From NCBI GenBank assembly GCA_004294225.1, contig REBA01000018.1, positions 69,014-133,013 of the forward strand: DNA of 64,000 bases, written 5' to 3'. Positions 9,208 through 16,896 of this stretch are shown piece after piece; the first letter of the stretch is position 1; each line of letters opens with the position of its first letter. The notes below the pieces were generated by a model. The model did no database searches, was not told the origin of the DNA, and saw nothing but the letters and a program-made list of their open reading frames with translations. A program made the translations under genes and the position numbers. The stretch comes from Cytophagales bacterium (GTDB lineage: Bacteria > Bacteroidota > Bacteroidia > Cytophagales > Cytophagaceae).

Positions 9208-9236
9208 TACAAAAAAGCCTTCATAAAGAAGGCTTT
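9208..9236 (-). terminator. Rho-independent terminator of the sigma-factor operon
   Basis: A 9-bp perfect stem, AAAGCCTTC / GAAGGCTTT, with a 5-nt loop is followed on the minus strand by TTTTTTG. It starts 5 nt past the stop of the sigma-factor gene and ends just before rsmG. Confidence 0.8.
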
Positions 9237-9240
9237 GTGT

Positions 9241-9849
9241 TTATATAGCGTCTTTTCTATGTTTCACCAAATCATAGAGTAATTCTCTAGCTCTATGGAG
9301 CTGTGCCTTCACCGTTCCTAAAGGAGCATCTATTTCTACAGCTATTTCTTCGTAGGATAATTCTTGAAAATATCTAAGCTTTACCAACACTTGATATTTG
9401 GGTGGTAGCTTTGTTACTATAGCTTGTATAATATTTATCTTTTCTGATTTAATAGTTTCTTCTTGAGGGTTAAGATTAAAATCTTTGATGTCAATATCCA
9501 TGGCATCTCCATTGTCATCTTTATAAGAGGTATTGATACTAAAAGTATCTAACTTTTTCTTTCTTATAAAATCTATACAATTATTGGTTGCAATTCTAAA
9601 TAGCCATGTACTAAAGGTATATTCAGGATTAAATTTTTTTAAGTTTCTAAATGCTTTTGAAAAGGCTTCAATCGTGAGATCGTCTGCATCATCTACATTT
9701 CGAACCATCTTAAGTATCATATGATAGACGGGCTTCTTGTACCTTTGCATAAGCTCGGCATAGGCTTTTTCGTCGCCTTTTTCTTTGGCAAGCTCAATCA
9801 ATTGAAAATCTTTTTTCGCTTTCTCAGAAAATTCTTTAGTTACTTCCAT
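9241..9849 (-). CDS. Sigma-70 family (ECF-type) RNA polymerase sigma factor
   Basis: The 202-residue protein has sigma region 2 at about residues 25-95 (YAELMQRYKKPVYHMILKMV, then DADDLTIEAFSKAFRNL and FSTWLFRIATNNCIDFIRKK). Region 4 is at about residues 140-195 (LPPKYQVLVKLRYFQELSYE with the helix-turn-helix GTVKAQLHRAREL). No region 1.1 or 3 is present, as expected for an ECF sigma factor. No anti-sigma factor gene is adjacent; the preceding gene is a glycosyltransferase whose stop overlaps this ATG by 10 nt. The regulon is unknown. Confidence 0.93.
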   Translation of the reverse strand: MEVTKEFSEKAKKDFQLIELAKEKGDEKAYAELMQRYKKPVYHMILKMVRNVDDADDLTIEAFSKAFRNLKKFNPEYTFSTWLFRIATNNCIDFIRKKKLDTFSINTSYKDDNGDAMDIDIKDFNLNPQEETIKSEKINIIQAIVTKLPPKYQVLVKLRYFQELSYEEIAVEIDAPLGTVKAQLHRARELLYDLVKHRKDAI

Positions 9850-10949
9850 TTGTTTCTATTAAAAAAATAAGTATTAATGCCTATAAACATATAGTTGAAT
9901 ATATAAACTGCATCTAATATCGGAATCCAATACCATTTAAAATCTTCCTTAAATTTACTATTTAATCTTACAAAAATAGAAATTAATAGGAAAGTTCTAA
10001 ATATAAAGAGCATTAATGATAAACCAATGTAAGTTTCTAAGCACAATAGTGTAAAAAAGCTTAAATAAAAAGAAAAATAAGAACCGATAATTAGTCCTAA
10101 AATCAATCTAATGCTAAAGCTATAATTTTTTCCAACATTTAAATGTCTAGTCTTTTGATGAAACCAAGAAAAATAAGTTCTTTTTGGAACCGAATAAACA
10201 AAACTTAGAGGATTTAACTGAACAACTGTATTCCCAGCACTAAAAGCTGTTTGTGCAAATAAGTCGTCGTCGCCACCCATTAAATTTTTATATTTTTCTA
10301 CTCCATTATTCTTTTCAAATAACTGTTTAGAATAAGCCATGTTTCTTCCTACGCCCATGTAAGGAAGGCCTTTTATAGCAATTGAAAAATAATGTACTGC
10401 TGTCATCAATGTCTCAAATCTGATTATTCTATTCAAAAAAGTATTTTCTTTCAGGTATGGAGCATATCCTATACTGGCTTCTTTTGGAAAGACCAGCTCT
10501 TTTGTCATCAAAGTTAGCCAGTGGCTAGAAGAAGGAATGCAGTCTGCATCTGTCAATAAAATAATATCGTTTGTAGCTCTGGAGATTCCTTGATGCAAAG
10601 CAAATTTTTTTGAATTCCATCCAAGTAGAGTAGATTTCAAATAGGTATATTTTAGCTTTTCTGAGCCTATAGACCTCAACCATTCCTCAGTTCCATCATC
10701 TGACCTATCATCTACCACTATAACTTCATATTGTTGATGATTTTGAGACAATAGAATTGGAATTAATTTCTTTAGCTGCTCAAGTTCGTTATGAGCACAT
10801 ACAACTATAGATACTGAAGGAAATGTTAATTGATTATTGAACTTTAATTCAGAGCTCTTATAGGAACAAAGGGGATAGTATATTCCTAGAATAATGAATA
10901 GCTGTGCGAAGGTTGAAAGCAGAAAGAATAAAAATATAAACAGACTCAC
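9840..10949 (-). CDS. Family 2 glycosyltransferase, membrane-anchored
   Basis: The 369-residue protein starts with a transmembrane helix (about residues 1-25) and then a GT-A catalytic domain. The motifs are VSIVVCAHNE near residue 45, VVDDRSDDGTEEWL near residue 75, LLTDADCIP (the DxD-like metal site), and MGGDDDLFAQ in the acceptor region. The C-terminal part has about three further membrane helices. Such enzymes build cell-surface glycans from nucleotide sugars at the inner membrane; the sugar is unknown. It overlaps the sigma-factor gene and is probably co-transcribed with it. Confidence 0.88.
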   Translation of the reverse strand: MSLFIFLFFLLSTFAQLFIILGIYYPLCSYKSSELKFNNQLTFPSVSIVVCAHNELEQLKKLIPILLSQNHQQYEVIVVDDRSDDGTEEWLRSIGSEKLKYTYLKSTLLGWNSKKFALHQGISRATNDIILLTDADCIPSSSHWLTLMTKELVFPKEASIGYAPYLKENTFLNRIIRFETLMTAVHYFSIAIKGLPYMGVGRNMAYSKQLFEKNNGVEKYKNLMGGDDDLFAQTAFSAGNTVVQLNPLSFVYSVPKRTYFSWFHQKTRHLNVGKNYSFSIRLILGLIIGSYFSFYLSFFTLLCLETYIGLSLMLFIFRTFLLISIFVRLNSKFKEDFKWYWIPILDAVYIFNYMFIGINTYFFNRNKWK

Positions 10950-11058
10950 TATGGCTATAGGTTTAGTTATGCTTTATACATGAATAAAATAATCATCAAG
11001 GAACAATGATTTTGTTTATACCATTTCTAAGTTAAGATTATTACTTAATTTTACACTT

Positions 11059-12189
11059 ATGTTTTTCAAAATACAACACACCGACAAAGAAAGTAAAGCA
11101 CGTGCAGGAACTATTAGCACAGCACACGGAGAAATAAAAACACCAATTTTTATGCCTGTAGGCACTGCTGGTTCAGTAAAGGCAATCCATCAAAGAGAAT
11201 TGGTTGAAGACATTAAAGCACAAATAATTTTGGGCAATACCTATCATCTTTATTTGAGACCAAGCATAGAAGTGATAGAGAAAGCTGGTGGCTTACACAA
11301 GTTTATTGGCTGGGATAAACCTATTCTTACCGATAGCGGAGGATACCAAGTTTACTCTATGTCTGACATTAGAAATATTAAAGAAGAAGGAGCAACTTTC
11401 AAATCTCATATAGATGGTGCACTGCATTTCTTTAGCCCTGAGAAAGCGATAGATGTGCAAAAATCTATCGGAGCTGATATAATAATGGCATTTGATGAAT
11501 GTACGCCCTACCCTTGCGATTATCAATATGCTAAAAAATCAATGGAGATGACTCACCGCTGGTTAAAACGTTGTTGCGACCAATTTGATCAGACGCCATC
11601 ATTCCATGGGTACAAACAAACTTTTTTTCCAATCGTTCAGGGTAGTACTTTCCCTGATTTGAGAAGAATCTCTGCGGAGAAAATCGCTAGTTTTGAAAGA
11701 GAAGGAAATGCCATTGGTGGCTTATCTGTAGGCGAACCCGCTGAAGAAATGTATGCTATGACAGATATTGTATGCAGCATACTTCCTTGGGAAAAACCTA
11801 GATATTTAATGGGTGTTGGCACCCCTGCAAACCTACTAGAAAACATAGCTCTTGGTATAGATATGTTTGACTGTGTGATGCCTACACGCAATGCACGAAA
11901 TGGAATGTTATTTACAACTCAAGGAATAATTAATATCAAAAATCAAAAGTGGAAAGAAGATTTTTCACCAATTGATGAGACTTTAGGCGGATACATTAAC
12001 CAAAATTATTCAAAAAGCTATGTGAGACATTTAATCAACTCAAAAGAAATTCTTGGTGCTCAAATAGCTACCATACAAAATCTATCTTTCTACCTGTGGT
12101 TGGTAAATCAAGCAAGAACTCAAATAGAACAAGGTACTTTTGCGAAATGGAAAACTGAAATGGTTGAGAAACTTATGCAAAGGCTTTAG
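11059..12189 (+). CDS. tgt: tRNA-guanine transglycosylase
   Basis: Tgt exchanges guanine-34 in the anticodon of GUN tRNAs for preQ1, a step of queuosine synthesis. The 376-residue protein has the active-site signatures LTDSGGYQVYSM near residue 92, MAFDECTPYP, GGLSVGEP and DMFDCVMPTRNARNG (nucleophilic Asp). The C-terminal zinc site of the classical enzyme (three Cys of a CxCxxC motif before the conserved NYS) is absent: the aligned segment reads SPIDETLGGYINQNYSKSY. This looks like a lineage variant rather than damage, because the rest of the protein is intact. Confidence 0.93.
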   Translation: MFFKIQHTDKESKARAGTISTAHGEIKTPIFMPVGTAGSVKAIHQRELVEDIKAQIILGNTYHLYLRPSIEVIEKAGGLHKFIGWDKPILTDSGGYQVYSMSDIRNIKEEGATFKSHIDGALHFFSPEKAIDVQKSIGADIIMAFDECTPYPCDYQYAKKSMEMTHRWLKRCCDQFDQTPSFHGYKQTFFPIVQGSTFPDLRRISAEKIASFEREGNAIGGLSVGEPAEEMYAMTDIVCSILPWEKPRYLMGVGTPANLLENIALGIDMFDCVMPTRNARNGMLFTTQGIINIKNQKWKEDFSPIDETLGGYINQNYSKSYVRHLINSKEILGAQIATIQNLSFYLWLVNQARTQIEQGTFAKWKTEMVEKLMQRL

Positions 12190-12240
12190 AATTTCCTTTT
12201 CCTAGATTACTCTAAACTTATCTAGAGCAAAATAAAAACC

Positions 12241-12594
12241 TTATTTAAAGTTGTTTAAAATTCTTTGTTTGTCCTCATTCTCTTTATCATTCTTGTGATA
12301 AAGTTCGACAAAAATTATTTTGGCTTCACTTTCAAAATAGGCGTAAATCAGTCGCAGCCCTGAATTTACACCACGACCTTTTAACGCTTTACATGCAATC
12401 TTTTTTACTTTAATTACACAAGTTTCTATTCCCAATTCATTTATTCTGTAACTAAACGGTGGGCTTTCTCCGGGTTCATCATTCAGGTCTTGCTTTACTA
12501 CTTCCAAATCATCATTCAGTGTTCTGAATTTTTTAAGAAGTTGCTTCAAGTCCTTTTTGAATTCCAATAATTCTTCAAATTGAATCTTCTTCAT
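12241..12594 (-). CDS. RelE/ParE-superfamily-like toxin
   Basis: The 117-residue basic protein has the layout of RelE/ParE toxins: an N-terminal helical hairpin with FKKDLKQLLKKF, then a C-terminal sheet with GRGVNSGLRLIYAYF and IIFVELYHKNDKENED. Family members act as ribosome-dependent mRNA endonucleases or gyrase poisons; which applies here cannot be told. Its ATG lies inside the last codons of the upstream antitoxin gene (20-bp overlap), an arrangement of translational coupling typical of toxin-antitoxin pairs. The alternative, that it is an unrelated small protein, is unlikely given this context. Confidence 0.75.
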   Translation of the reverse strand: MKKIQFEELLEFKKDLKQLLKKFRTLNDDLEVVKQDLNDEPGESPPFSYRINELGIETCVIKVKKIACKALKGRGVNSGLRLIYAYFESEAKIIFVELYHKNDKENEDKQRILNNFK

Positions 12595-13381
12595 CTTCTT
12601 GATATATTCTTACTGAATAAGGTGGTCGTCTGTAAAAAGCTAACTCATAATTTATTTCATCATTCGTATCGGTAGCTTTCCAAGGTTTATCACTGTGAGA
12701 ATAATTACTAATCATGGCAGCACTCCAATCGCTCATTTGTTCTATCACTTTGTCAATCACTTCTTTTTCACTTGCTTTTAATTCAGTCAAATCAGCTTTT
12801 ACAAGAGGGATATAACGGGTTTGTGGCTTATCATAATAGACTGTTTTAATGCGCTGTATCATTCCGCTTTCCATCATTTGTCCGATTATGGTGTCTAGCT
12901 TTTGTGGAACAGGGCCATAAGGCAATTTGCGATATTTAGCTCCAGTTAAATGTTCCTCATATAATTCATAATAATTGAAATCAGAAAAATAAAGCAACTT
13001 GTAAAGCACCGTTTCGCCAACATTCGGTTTACCTGCACAGCGTTCAAGAATATACAATAAGACATTTTTAAACTTATTGACTTTTAACGTTGGCACAGAA
13101 ATACGTTCTTCTTCTTTCTTTGTCCTTTTTTCATCTTTTATATCAAGATCTTGGTTTGCCGAAAAATCTTTAGCCATAAAATCGTCCAAAGAAAACTCTA
13201 AAATCAAAGACAGTTTTTGCAATTCAAGAATATCAACACTTCTATTTCCTAATTCTATTTGAGCCAAAGACGGCCTAGAAATCTTGACACCTTTAGCCAA
13301 GTCCTCTTGTGACAAACCCTTCATTTTACGAAGTTCAGTTATCCTCTGACCAATTTGTTTTTGTGACAATTTTACATTCAT
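12575..13381 (-). CDS. Antitoxin with XRE helix-turn-helix and Panacea (DUF4065/SocA-like) domain
   Basis: The 268-residue protein combines two domains. Residues about 8-62 form an XRE-type helix-turn-helix (ITELRKMKGLSQEDLAKGVK and SRPSLAQIELGNRSVDIL). After a charged linker, residues about 100-255 match the DUF4065/Panacea fold: VLYKLLYFSDFNYYELYE, LTGAKYRKLPYGPVP, and WSAAMISNYSHSDKPW. Panacea domains are known as neutralisers of many unrelated toxins. Here it precedes a RelE/ParE-like toxin gene with a 20-bp overlap. The helix-turn-helix probably lets it repress its own promoter; a palindrome overlaps that promoter immediately upstream. Confidence 0.85.
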   Translation of the reverse strand: MNVKLSQKQIGQRITELRKMKGLSQEDLAKGVKISRPSLAQIELGNRSVDILELQKLSLILEFSLDDFMAKDFSANQDLDIKDEKRTKKEEERISVPTLKVNKFKNVLLYILERCAGKPNVGETVLYKLLYFSDFNYYELYEEHLTGAKYRKLPYGPVPQKLDTIIGQMMESGMIQRIKTVYYDKPQTRYIPLVKADLTELKASEKEVIDKVIEQMSDWSAAMISNYSHSDKPWKATDTNDEINYELAFYRRPPYSVRIYQEDEEDSI

Positions 13382-13410
13382 ATCAATTTGCTTATCTCAA
13401 TTCAGTTTCA

Positions 13411-13441
13411 CAAAAATATGTATTGTTTCAATTTAAAACAA
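13411..13441 (-). promoter_or_regulatory. Bacteroidota-type promoter of the toxin-antitoxin operon
   Basis: On the minus strand, TTG (13441-13439) is followed after 20 nt by TATTTTTG (13418-13411), matching the TTG / 17-23 nt / TAnnTTTG pattern. It lies about 30 nt upstream of the antitoxin ATG. Confidence 0.65.
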
Positions 13442-13442
13442 T
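13422..13442. promoter_or_regulatory. Palindromic candidate operator of the toxin-antitoxin operon
   Basis: ATTGTTT and AAACAAT form 7-bp inverted arms separated by 7 nt. The palindrome covers the -33 element and most of the spacer of the promoter at 13411-13441. A second perfect 10-bp palindrome, AATGTACATT, follows at 13445-13454. Binding by the XRE domain of the antitoxin is inferred, not shown. Confidence 0.5.
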
Positions 13443-13491
13443 AGAATGTACATTTTTATTACATTTAGTCTTTTATAGATTAATGCTTTAG

Positions 13492-13816
13492 AAAAGTAAA
13501 AATTCACGAACAAAAAAAATAATATTAAAAACAGCGATAAGCCAACACTTCAAAAAAATTAGGAGGGTCTATTTAATTTACCAAGAAGAATTTAACATTA
13601 ATTTACCACTTCTAACAAGAATCTTTTTATTGCCTTTGAAATTAGTGATATTTGGTTACATCGAGTAAGAAGTAGAACATCAGCTAAAAAGACGTGTTTC
13701 GGTTCTTAGTATGACAATTTTTGAATAATTGAATGGAGTTCTTCGTTGGAAGTTTTGTATTAAAAATCGCAACCTTTACACATTCCTATCGCCAAGTATG
13801 CCAAAATATAGTATCA
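13492..13816. other. 325-nt spacer without a recognisable gene
   Basis: This spacer lies between the toxin-antitoxin operon's upstream region and the trmD stop codon. It has no open frame with recognisable similarity, no tRNA-like fold and no strong hairpin. It may hold eroded sequence left by insertion of the toxin-antitoxin module, but I cannot identify any source. Confidence 0.5.
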
Positions 13817-14497
13817 TTACTCATCTAACAAATCTGGTCTTCTTACTTTTGTTCTTTGATAAGCCATATCCATCCTCCATTGATGTATTTTTGCTTCATG
13901 TCCAGACAATAAAATTTCTGGAACCTCTAAACCTTTATAATCTGCTGGCCTAGAATAGACAGGAGGAGCCAACATATTGTCTTGAAAAGAATCCGTTAAT
14001 GCCGATGTTTCGTCAGACAAAACGCCTGGAATAAGTCTAATAAGAGCATCTGATACTACAGCAGCAGGCAATTCTCCTCCAGAAAGCACATAATCTCCAA
14101 CACTAATTTCTTTAGTGATTAAATATTGTCTTACTCTTTCATCTACACCTTTATAATGCCCACAAAGAAGGATTATATTTTTATACAAAGACATTTGATT
14201 GGCTATAGCCTGAGAAAATCGCTCCCCATCAGGAGATAAGTATATTATTTCGTCATAATCTCTTAATGACTTTAATTTAGAAATACAATTATCTATTGGC
14301 TCAATCATAAGCACCATTCCTGCTCCGCCACCAAAGGCATAATCATCCACTTGTTTGTGCTTATAAGTAGTATAATCTCTTAAATCGTGGAGTACTACAT
14401 TGGCTAATTGTTTTTCTTGAGCTCTCTTTAATATAGATTGGTTAAAAAAGCTATCTAATAGTCTTGGCAAACATGTAATGATATCAATCTGCATCAT
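13817..14497 (-). CDS. trmD: tRNA (guanine37-N1)-methyltransferase
   Basis: TrmD methylates G37 next to the anticodon in tRNAs reading CNN codons, preventing +1 frameshifts. It is a SPOUT-class dimeric enzyme with a trefoil knot. The 226-residue protein carries the knot motifs [25 protein letters not shown] and [14 protein letters not shown], and the catalytic-Asp region of ALTDSFQDN. It overlaps the end of rimM by 14 nt and is the last gene of the rpsP-rimM-trmD operon. rplS, often part of this operon elsewhere, is not present. Confidence 0.96.
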   Translation of the reverse strand: MMQIDIITCLPRLLDSFFNQSILKRAQEKQLANVVLHDLRDYTTYKHKQVDDYAFGGGAGMVLMIEPIDNCISKLKSLRDYDEIIYLSPDGERFSQAIANQMSLYKNIILLCGHYKGVDERVRQYLITKEISVGDYVLSGGELPAAVVSDALIRLIPGVLSDETSALTDSFQDNMLAPPVYSRPADYKGLEVPEILLSGHEAKIHQWRMDMAYQRTKVRRPDLLDE

Positions 14498-15041
14498 CTG
14501 GCTCTACTTGCTTTGTATCTAAATATATTTCTAACAATCCGGTTGGCAAACTCACATAAAGCTCTTTCTTGGTGTGATCGGCTTGATGAACTATTGCATC
14601 ATTGATAGGTATTAAAACTTCGCAGTCTTGATAACTCATTTCAAGCATATCTTGCCCTGGCATTTCATAGACTTGGCTTACTTTGCCTAGTTTTCCTAGT
14701 ATAGCATCTAGAATATCGTAATCAATGATTTGATAATAATAAAAATGACCTTTTTCTAGTTTAGGCAAGGCCTCTAATGGAAGAAAAATAAAACAATCGA
14801 GCAGATGATCTAAGTCTTCTTCAGAATTTACATCTTCCAGCGATATAATTGCTTTATCCTTTTGCAACAAAGCAATCTTTCTAATAAAAAAAGGAACCAA
14901 TTTTTTATTGATTTCAATAAAAATTGATTCCTTTTTTAAGAAATTTTCTGGCTTTTCTACAATTAGCTGAACTAGAAGTTCGCCTTTTGTTCCATGAGGT
15001 CTAATGATTTTCCCAAACTGGAAGCATGTATCGACCGTCAT
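14484..15041 (-). CDS. rimM: Ribosome maturation factor RimM
   Basis: RimM assists 30S subunit head assembly and binds uS19. The 185-residue protein has an N-terminal RimM barrel ([20 protein letters not shown] at residues about 7-26, a family hallmark) and a C-terminal PRC barrel-like domain ([30 protein letters not shown]). The sequence of the N-terminal half is diverged but the motif positions are right. It follows rpsP by 7 nt and overlaps trmD by 14 nt. Confidence 0.93.
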   Translation of the reverse strand: MTVDTCFQFGKIIRPHGTKGELLVQLIVEKPENFLKKESIFIEINKKLVPFFIRKIALLQKDKAIISLEDVNSEEDLDHLLDCFIFLPLEALPKLEKGHFYYYQIIDYDILDAILGKLGKVSQVYEMPGQDMLEMSYQDCEVLIPINDAIVHQADHTKKELYVSLPTGLLEIYLDTKQVEPDDAD

Positions 15042-15048
15042 TGTTATA

Positions 15049-15606
15049 TTACTCAGCAGCAGATGATTCTTCTGTAGTGGTAGCAGGAGCTACTGCTTCA
15101 ACTTCAACATTAGCAGCTGCTTCCGCTTCAGCCAAAGCCGCTAAAGCAGCATTATTTTTAGCTGTAAGTGCATCCTGACGAGCTGCATTTACTTTAGCCT
15201 CTGCTGCTAATTTTTCCTTTCTAGCAACAGATTTTTTATCACTAAGTGATGCTATCTCTTTAGCTATAGATTGTTCTTTGCTCTCTAACCATTCAGCAAA
15301 TCTCTTGTCTGCAACTTCTTGTGTTATTGCACCTTTATTTACCCCTACTTGTAGGTGTTTTCTCATCATAACTCCTCTGATAGAAAGCAATTTTCTTGCT
15401 GTATCTGTAGGTTGTGCACCTGTCAATACCCAATTCAATGCTTTGTCGTCATCTAAGGTGATGATTACTGGATTTTTGTTAGGATTAAATGTTCCTAATT
15501 TCTCGATGAATTTTCCATCACGAGAAGATCTTGCATCGGCTACAACGATGTCGTAAAGTGCCAATTTTTTGCGTCCACGACGCGTAAGTCTGATTTTAAC
15601 AGCCAT
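15049..15606 (-). CDS. rpsP: 30S ribosomal protein bS16 with long C-terminal extension
   Basis: Residues 1 to about 80 are the conserved bS16 core (MAVKIRLTRRGRKKLALYDI, DARSSRDGKFIEKLGTFNP, RKLLSIRGVM). The protein continues to 185 residues, about twice the length of E. coli bS16. The extension is rich in Ala, Glu and Lys, is probably helical and then disordered, and ends in an acidic tail. It is the first gene of the rpsP-rimM-trmD operon behind a consensus promoter. Confidence 0.95.
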   Translation of the reverse strand: MAVKIRLTRRGRKKLALYDIVVADARSSRDGKFIEKLGTFNPNKNPVIITLDDDKALNWVLTGAQPTDTARKLLSIRGVMMRKHLQVGVNKGAITQEVADKRFAEWLESKEQSIAKEIASLSDKKSVARKEKLAAEAKVNAARQDALTAKNNAALAALAEAEAAANVEVEAVAPATTTEESSAAE

Positions 15607-15657
15607 TTTGTTATTGGTTTATGTGGAACTCGTCCACGGTTATAAATTAATGAACTT

Positions 15658-15688
15658 CAAATTTAAGGTTTTTATTTATTTTTACAAA
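15658..15688 (-). promoter_or_regulatory. Promoter of the rpsP-rimM-trmD operon
   Basis: On the minus strand TTTG (15688-15685), 19 nt, then TAAATTTG (15665-15658) match the Bacteroidota promoter. The leader between it and the rpsP ATG contains a small hairpin (GTGGA / TCCAC, 15623-15637). Confidence 0.75.
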
Positions 15689-15706
15689 AACTAATTGCTA
15701 ATAAAT

Positions 15707-16300
15707 ATGAATCCACTACCTACACTTTGTTTTGCAACTTCAAACAAAGGTAAAATTATTGAAATACAAAAACTATTAATTGATAAATATATAATACTGG
15801 GGAATAAAGAGATAGGCTGCTTAGAAGAAATCCCAGAAACTGGTGATACCATTGAAGAAAATTCTCAACTCAAAGCGATGTATATATGGGAAAACTATAA
15901 GGTAAATTGTTTTGCTGACGATACAGGATTAGAAGTTCGAGCACTAAATAACGAACCTGGTGTATATTCTGCAAGATATGCTGGTACAGGAATTTCAGAA
16001 GACAACATCAACTTATTGCTAAATAAATTAAAAGATAAGCAAGATCCTTCTGCTCAGTTCAAAACAATAATCACTTTAGTTATAAATGGTAATTTCAAGA
16101 AATTTGAAGGAATCGCTACTGGTAAAATCATACAAGAAAAAAGAGGGCAAAATGGTTTTGGTTATGACCCAATTTTTGTTCCTTCGGGCTATGATTGTAC
16201 ATTTGCGGAGATGAGTATTGAAGAGAAAAACAAAATAAGCCATCGTGCTAAGGCTGTTAGAAGTTTGATAGATTATTTGGCTTCAAATCCATTGATATGA
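15707..16300 (+). CDS. rdgB: Non-canonical purine NTP pyrophosphatase (RdgB/HAM1 family)
   Basis: The enzyme hydrolyses dITP, ITP and XTP to monophosphates, keeping deaminated purines out of DNA and RNA. The family motifs are FATSNKGKIIEIQ near the N-terminus, CFADDTGLEV near residue 70, GVYSARYAG and GFGYDPIFVP near residue 155. The ATG at 15707 was chosen over a TTG four codons upstream. The stop overlaps the udk start (ATGA), so the two are translationally coupled. Confidence 0.94.
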   Translation: MNPLPTLCFATSNKGKIIEIQKLLIDKYIILGNKEIGCLEEIPETGDTIEENSQLKAMYIWENYKVNCFADDTGLEVRALNNEPGVYSARYAGTGISEDNINLLLNKLKDKQDPSAQFKTIITLVINGNFKKFEGIATGKIIQEKRGQNGFGYDPIFVPSGYDCTFAEMSIEEKNKISHRAKAVRSLIDYLASNPLI

Positions 16301-16896
16301 TTACCATAGCTATATCTGGTGGGAGTGGTTCTGGGAAAACATATTTTTCTAAATTATTAATAGATTTTCTGGGAAAAGAAAGGGTTTGTTACTTGTCTCA
16401 AGACCATTATTACATCGAAAGACATTTGCAACCCTACGACGAAAGAGGAATCCAAAATTTCGACACTTTAAACTCTATTGATCTTAACGCATACCATAAT
16501 GATATAGCGACTTTAAAGCAAGGGTTAAGCGTATCTAGGCAAGAATATGTATACAACAACCCTAAATCAACACCATCAAATTTAACATTTTATCCTTCTT
16601 CTGTTTTATTATTAGAAGGATTACTATTGTTTCATCCCTCACAAATAGCATCAACAAGTAATATCAAAGTGTTTATTGATGCCCCAGAAGAAGTGATGTT
16701 GGAAAGAAGAATTCACAGAGATGCTATAGAAAGAGGATACGACAAAGAAGATGTAAATTATAGATTCAAGCATCACGTATTGCCTTTTTATCGCCAATAT
16801 ATTTTACCTTTCAAGGAAACAGCCGATTTGATTGTAGATGCCCAAAAATCTAATTTTGAAAATGAACTTCAATGGATTCAAAAAAAAATCAATTGA
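16297..16896 (+). CDS. udk: Uridine kinase
   Basis: Uridine kinase phosphorylates uridine and cytidine in pyrimidine salvage. The 199-residue protein has the P-loop SGGSGSGKTYF at about residues 7-17, a YLSQDHYY motif with the Asp that binds the nucleoside, and RRIHRDAIERGY in the lid region. The ATG overlaps the rdgB stop. Its own end overlaps the end of recJ on the opposite strand by 8 nt. Confidence 0.93.
   Translation: MITIAISGGSGSGKTYFSKLLIDFLGKERVCYLSQDHYYIERHLQPYDERGIQNFDTLNSIDLNAYHNDIATLKQGLSVSRQEYVYNNPKSTPSNLTFYPSSVLLLEGLLLFHPSQIASTSNIKVFIDAPEEVMLERRIHRDAIERGYDKEDVNYRFKHHVLPFYRQYILPFKETADLIVDAQKSNFENELQWIQKKIN

Noticed and set aside
13492-13816. Possible transposase or toxin-antitoxin remnant in the spacer upstream of the module
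   Set aside because: A short stretch reads VEHQLKRRVSVLSMTIFE in one frame, but stops surround it and I could not match it to any family.
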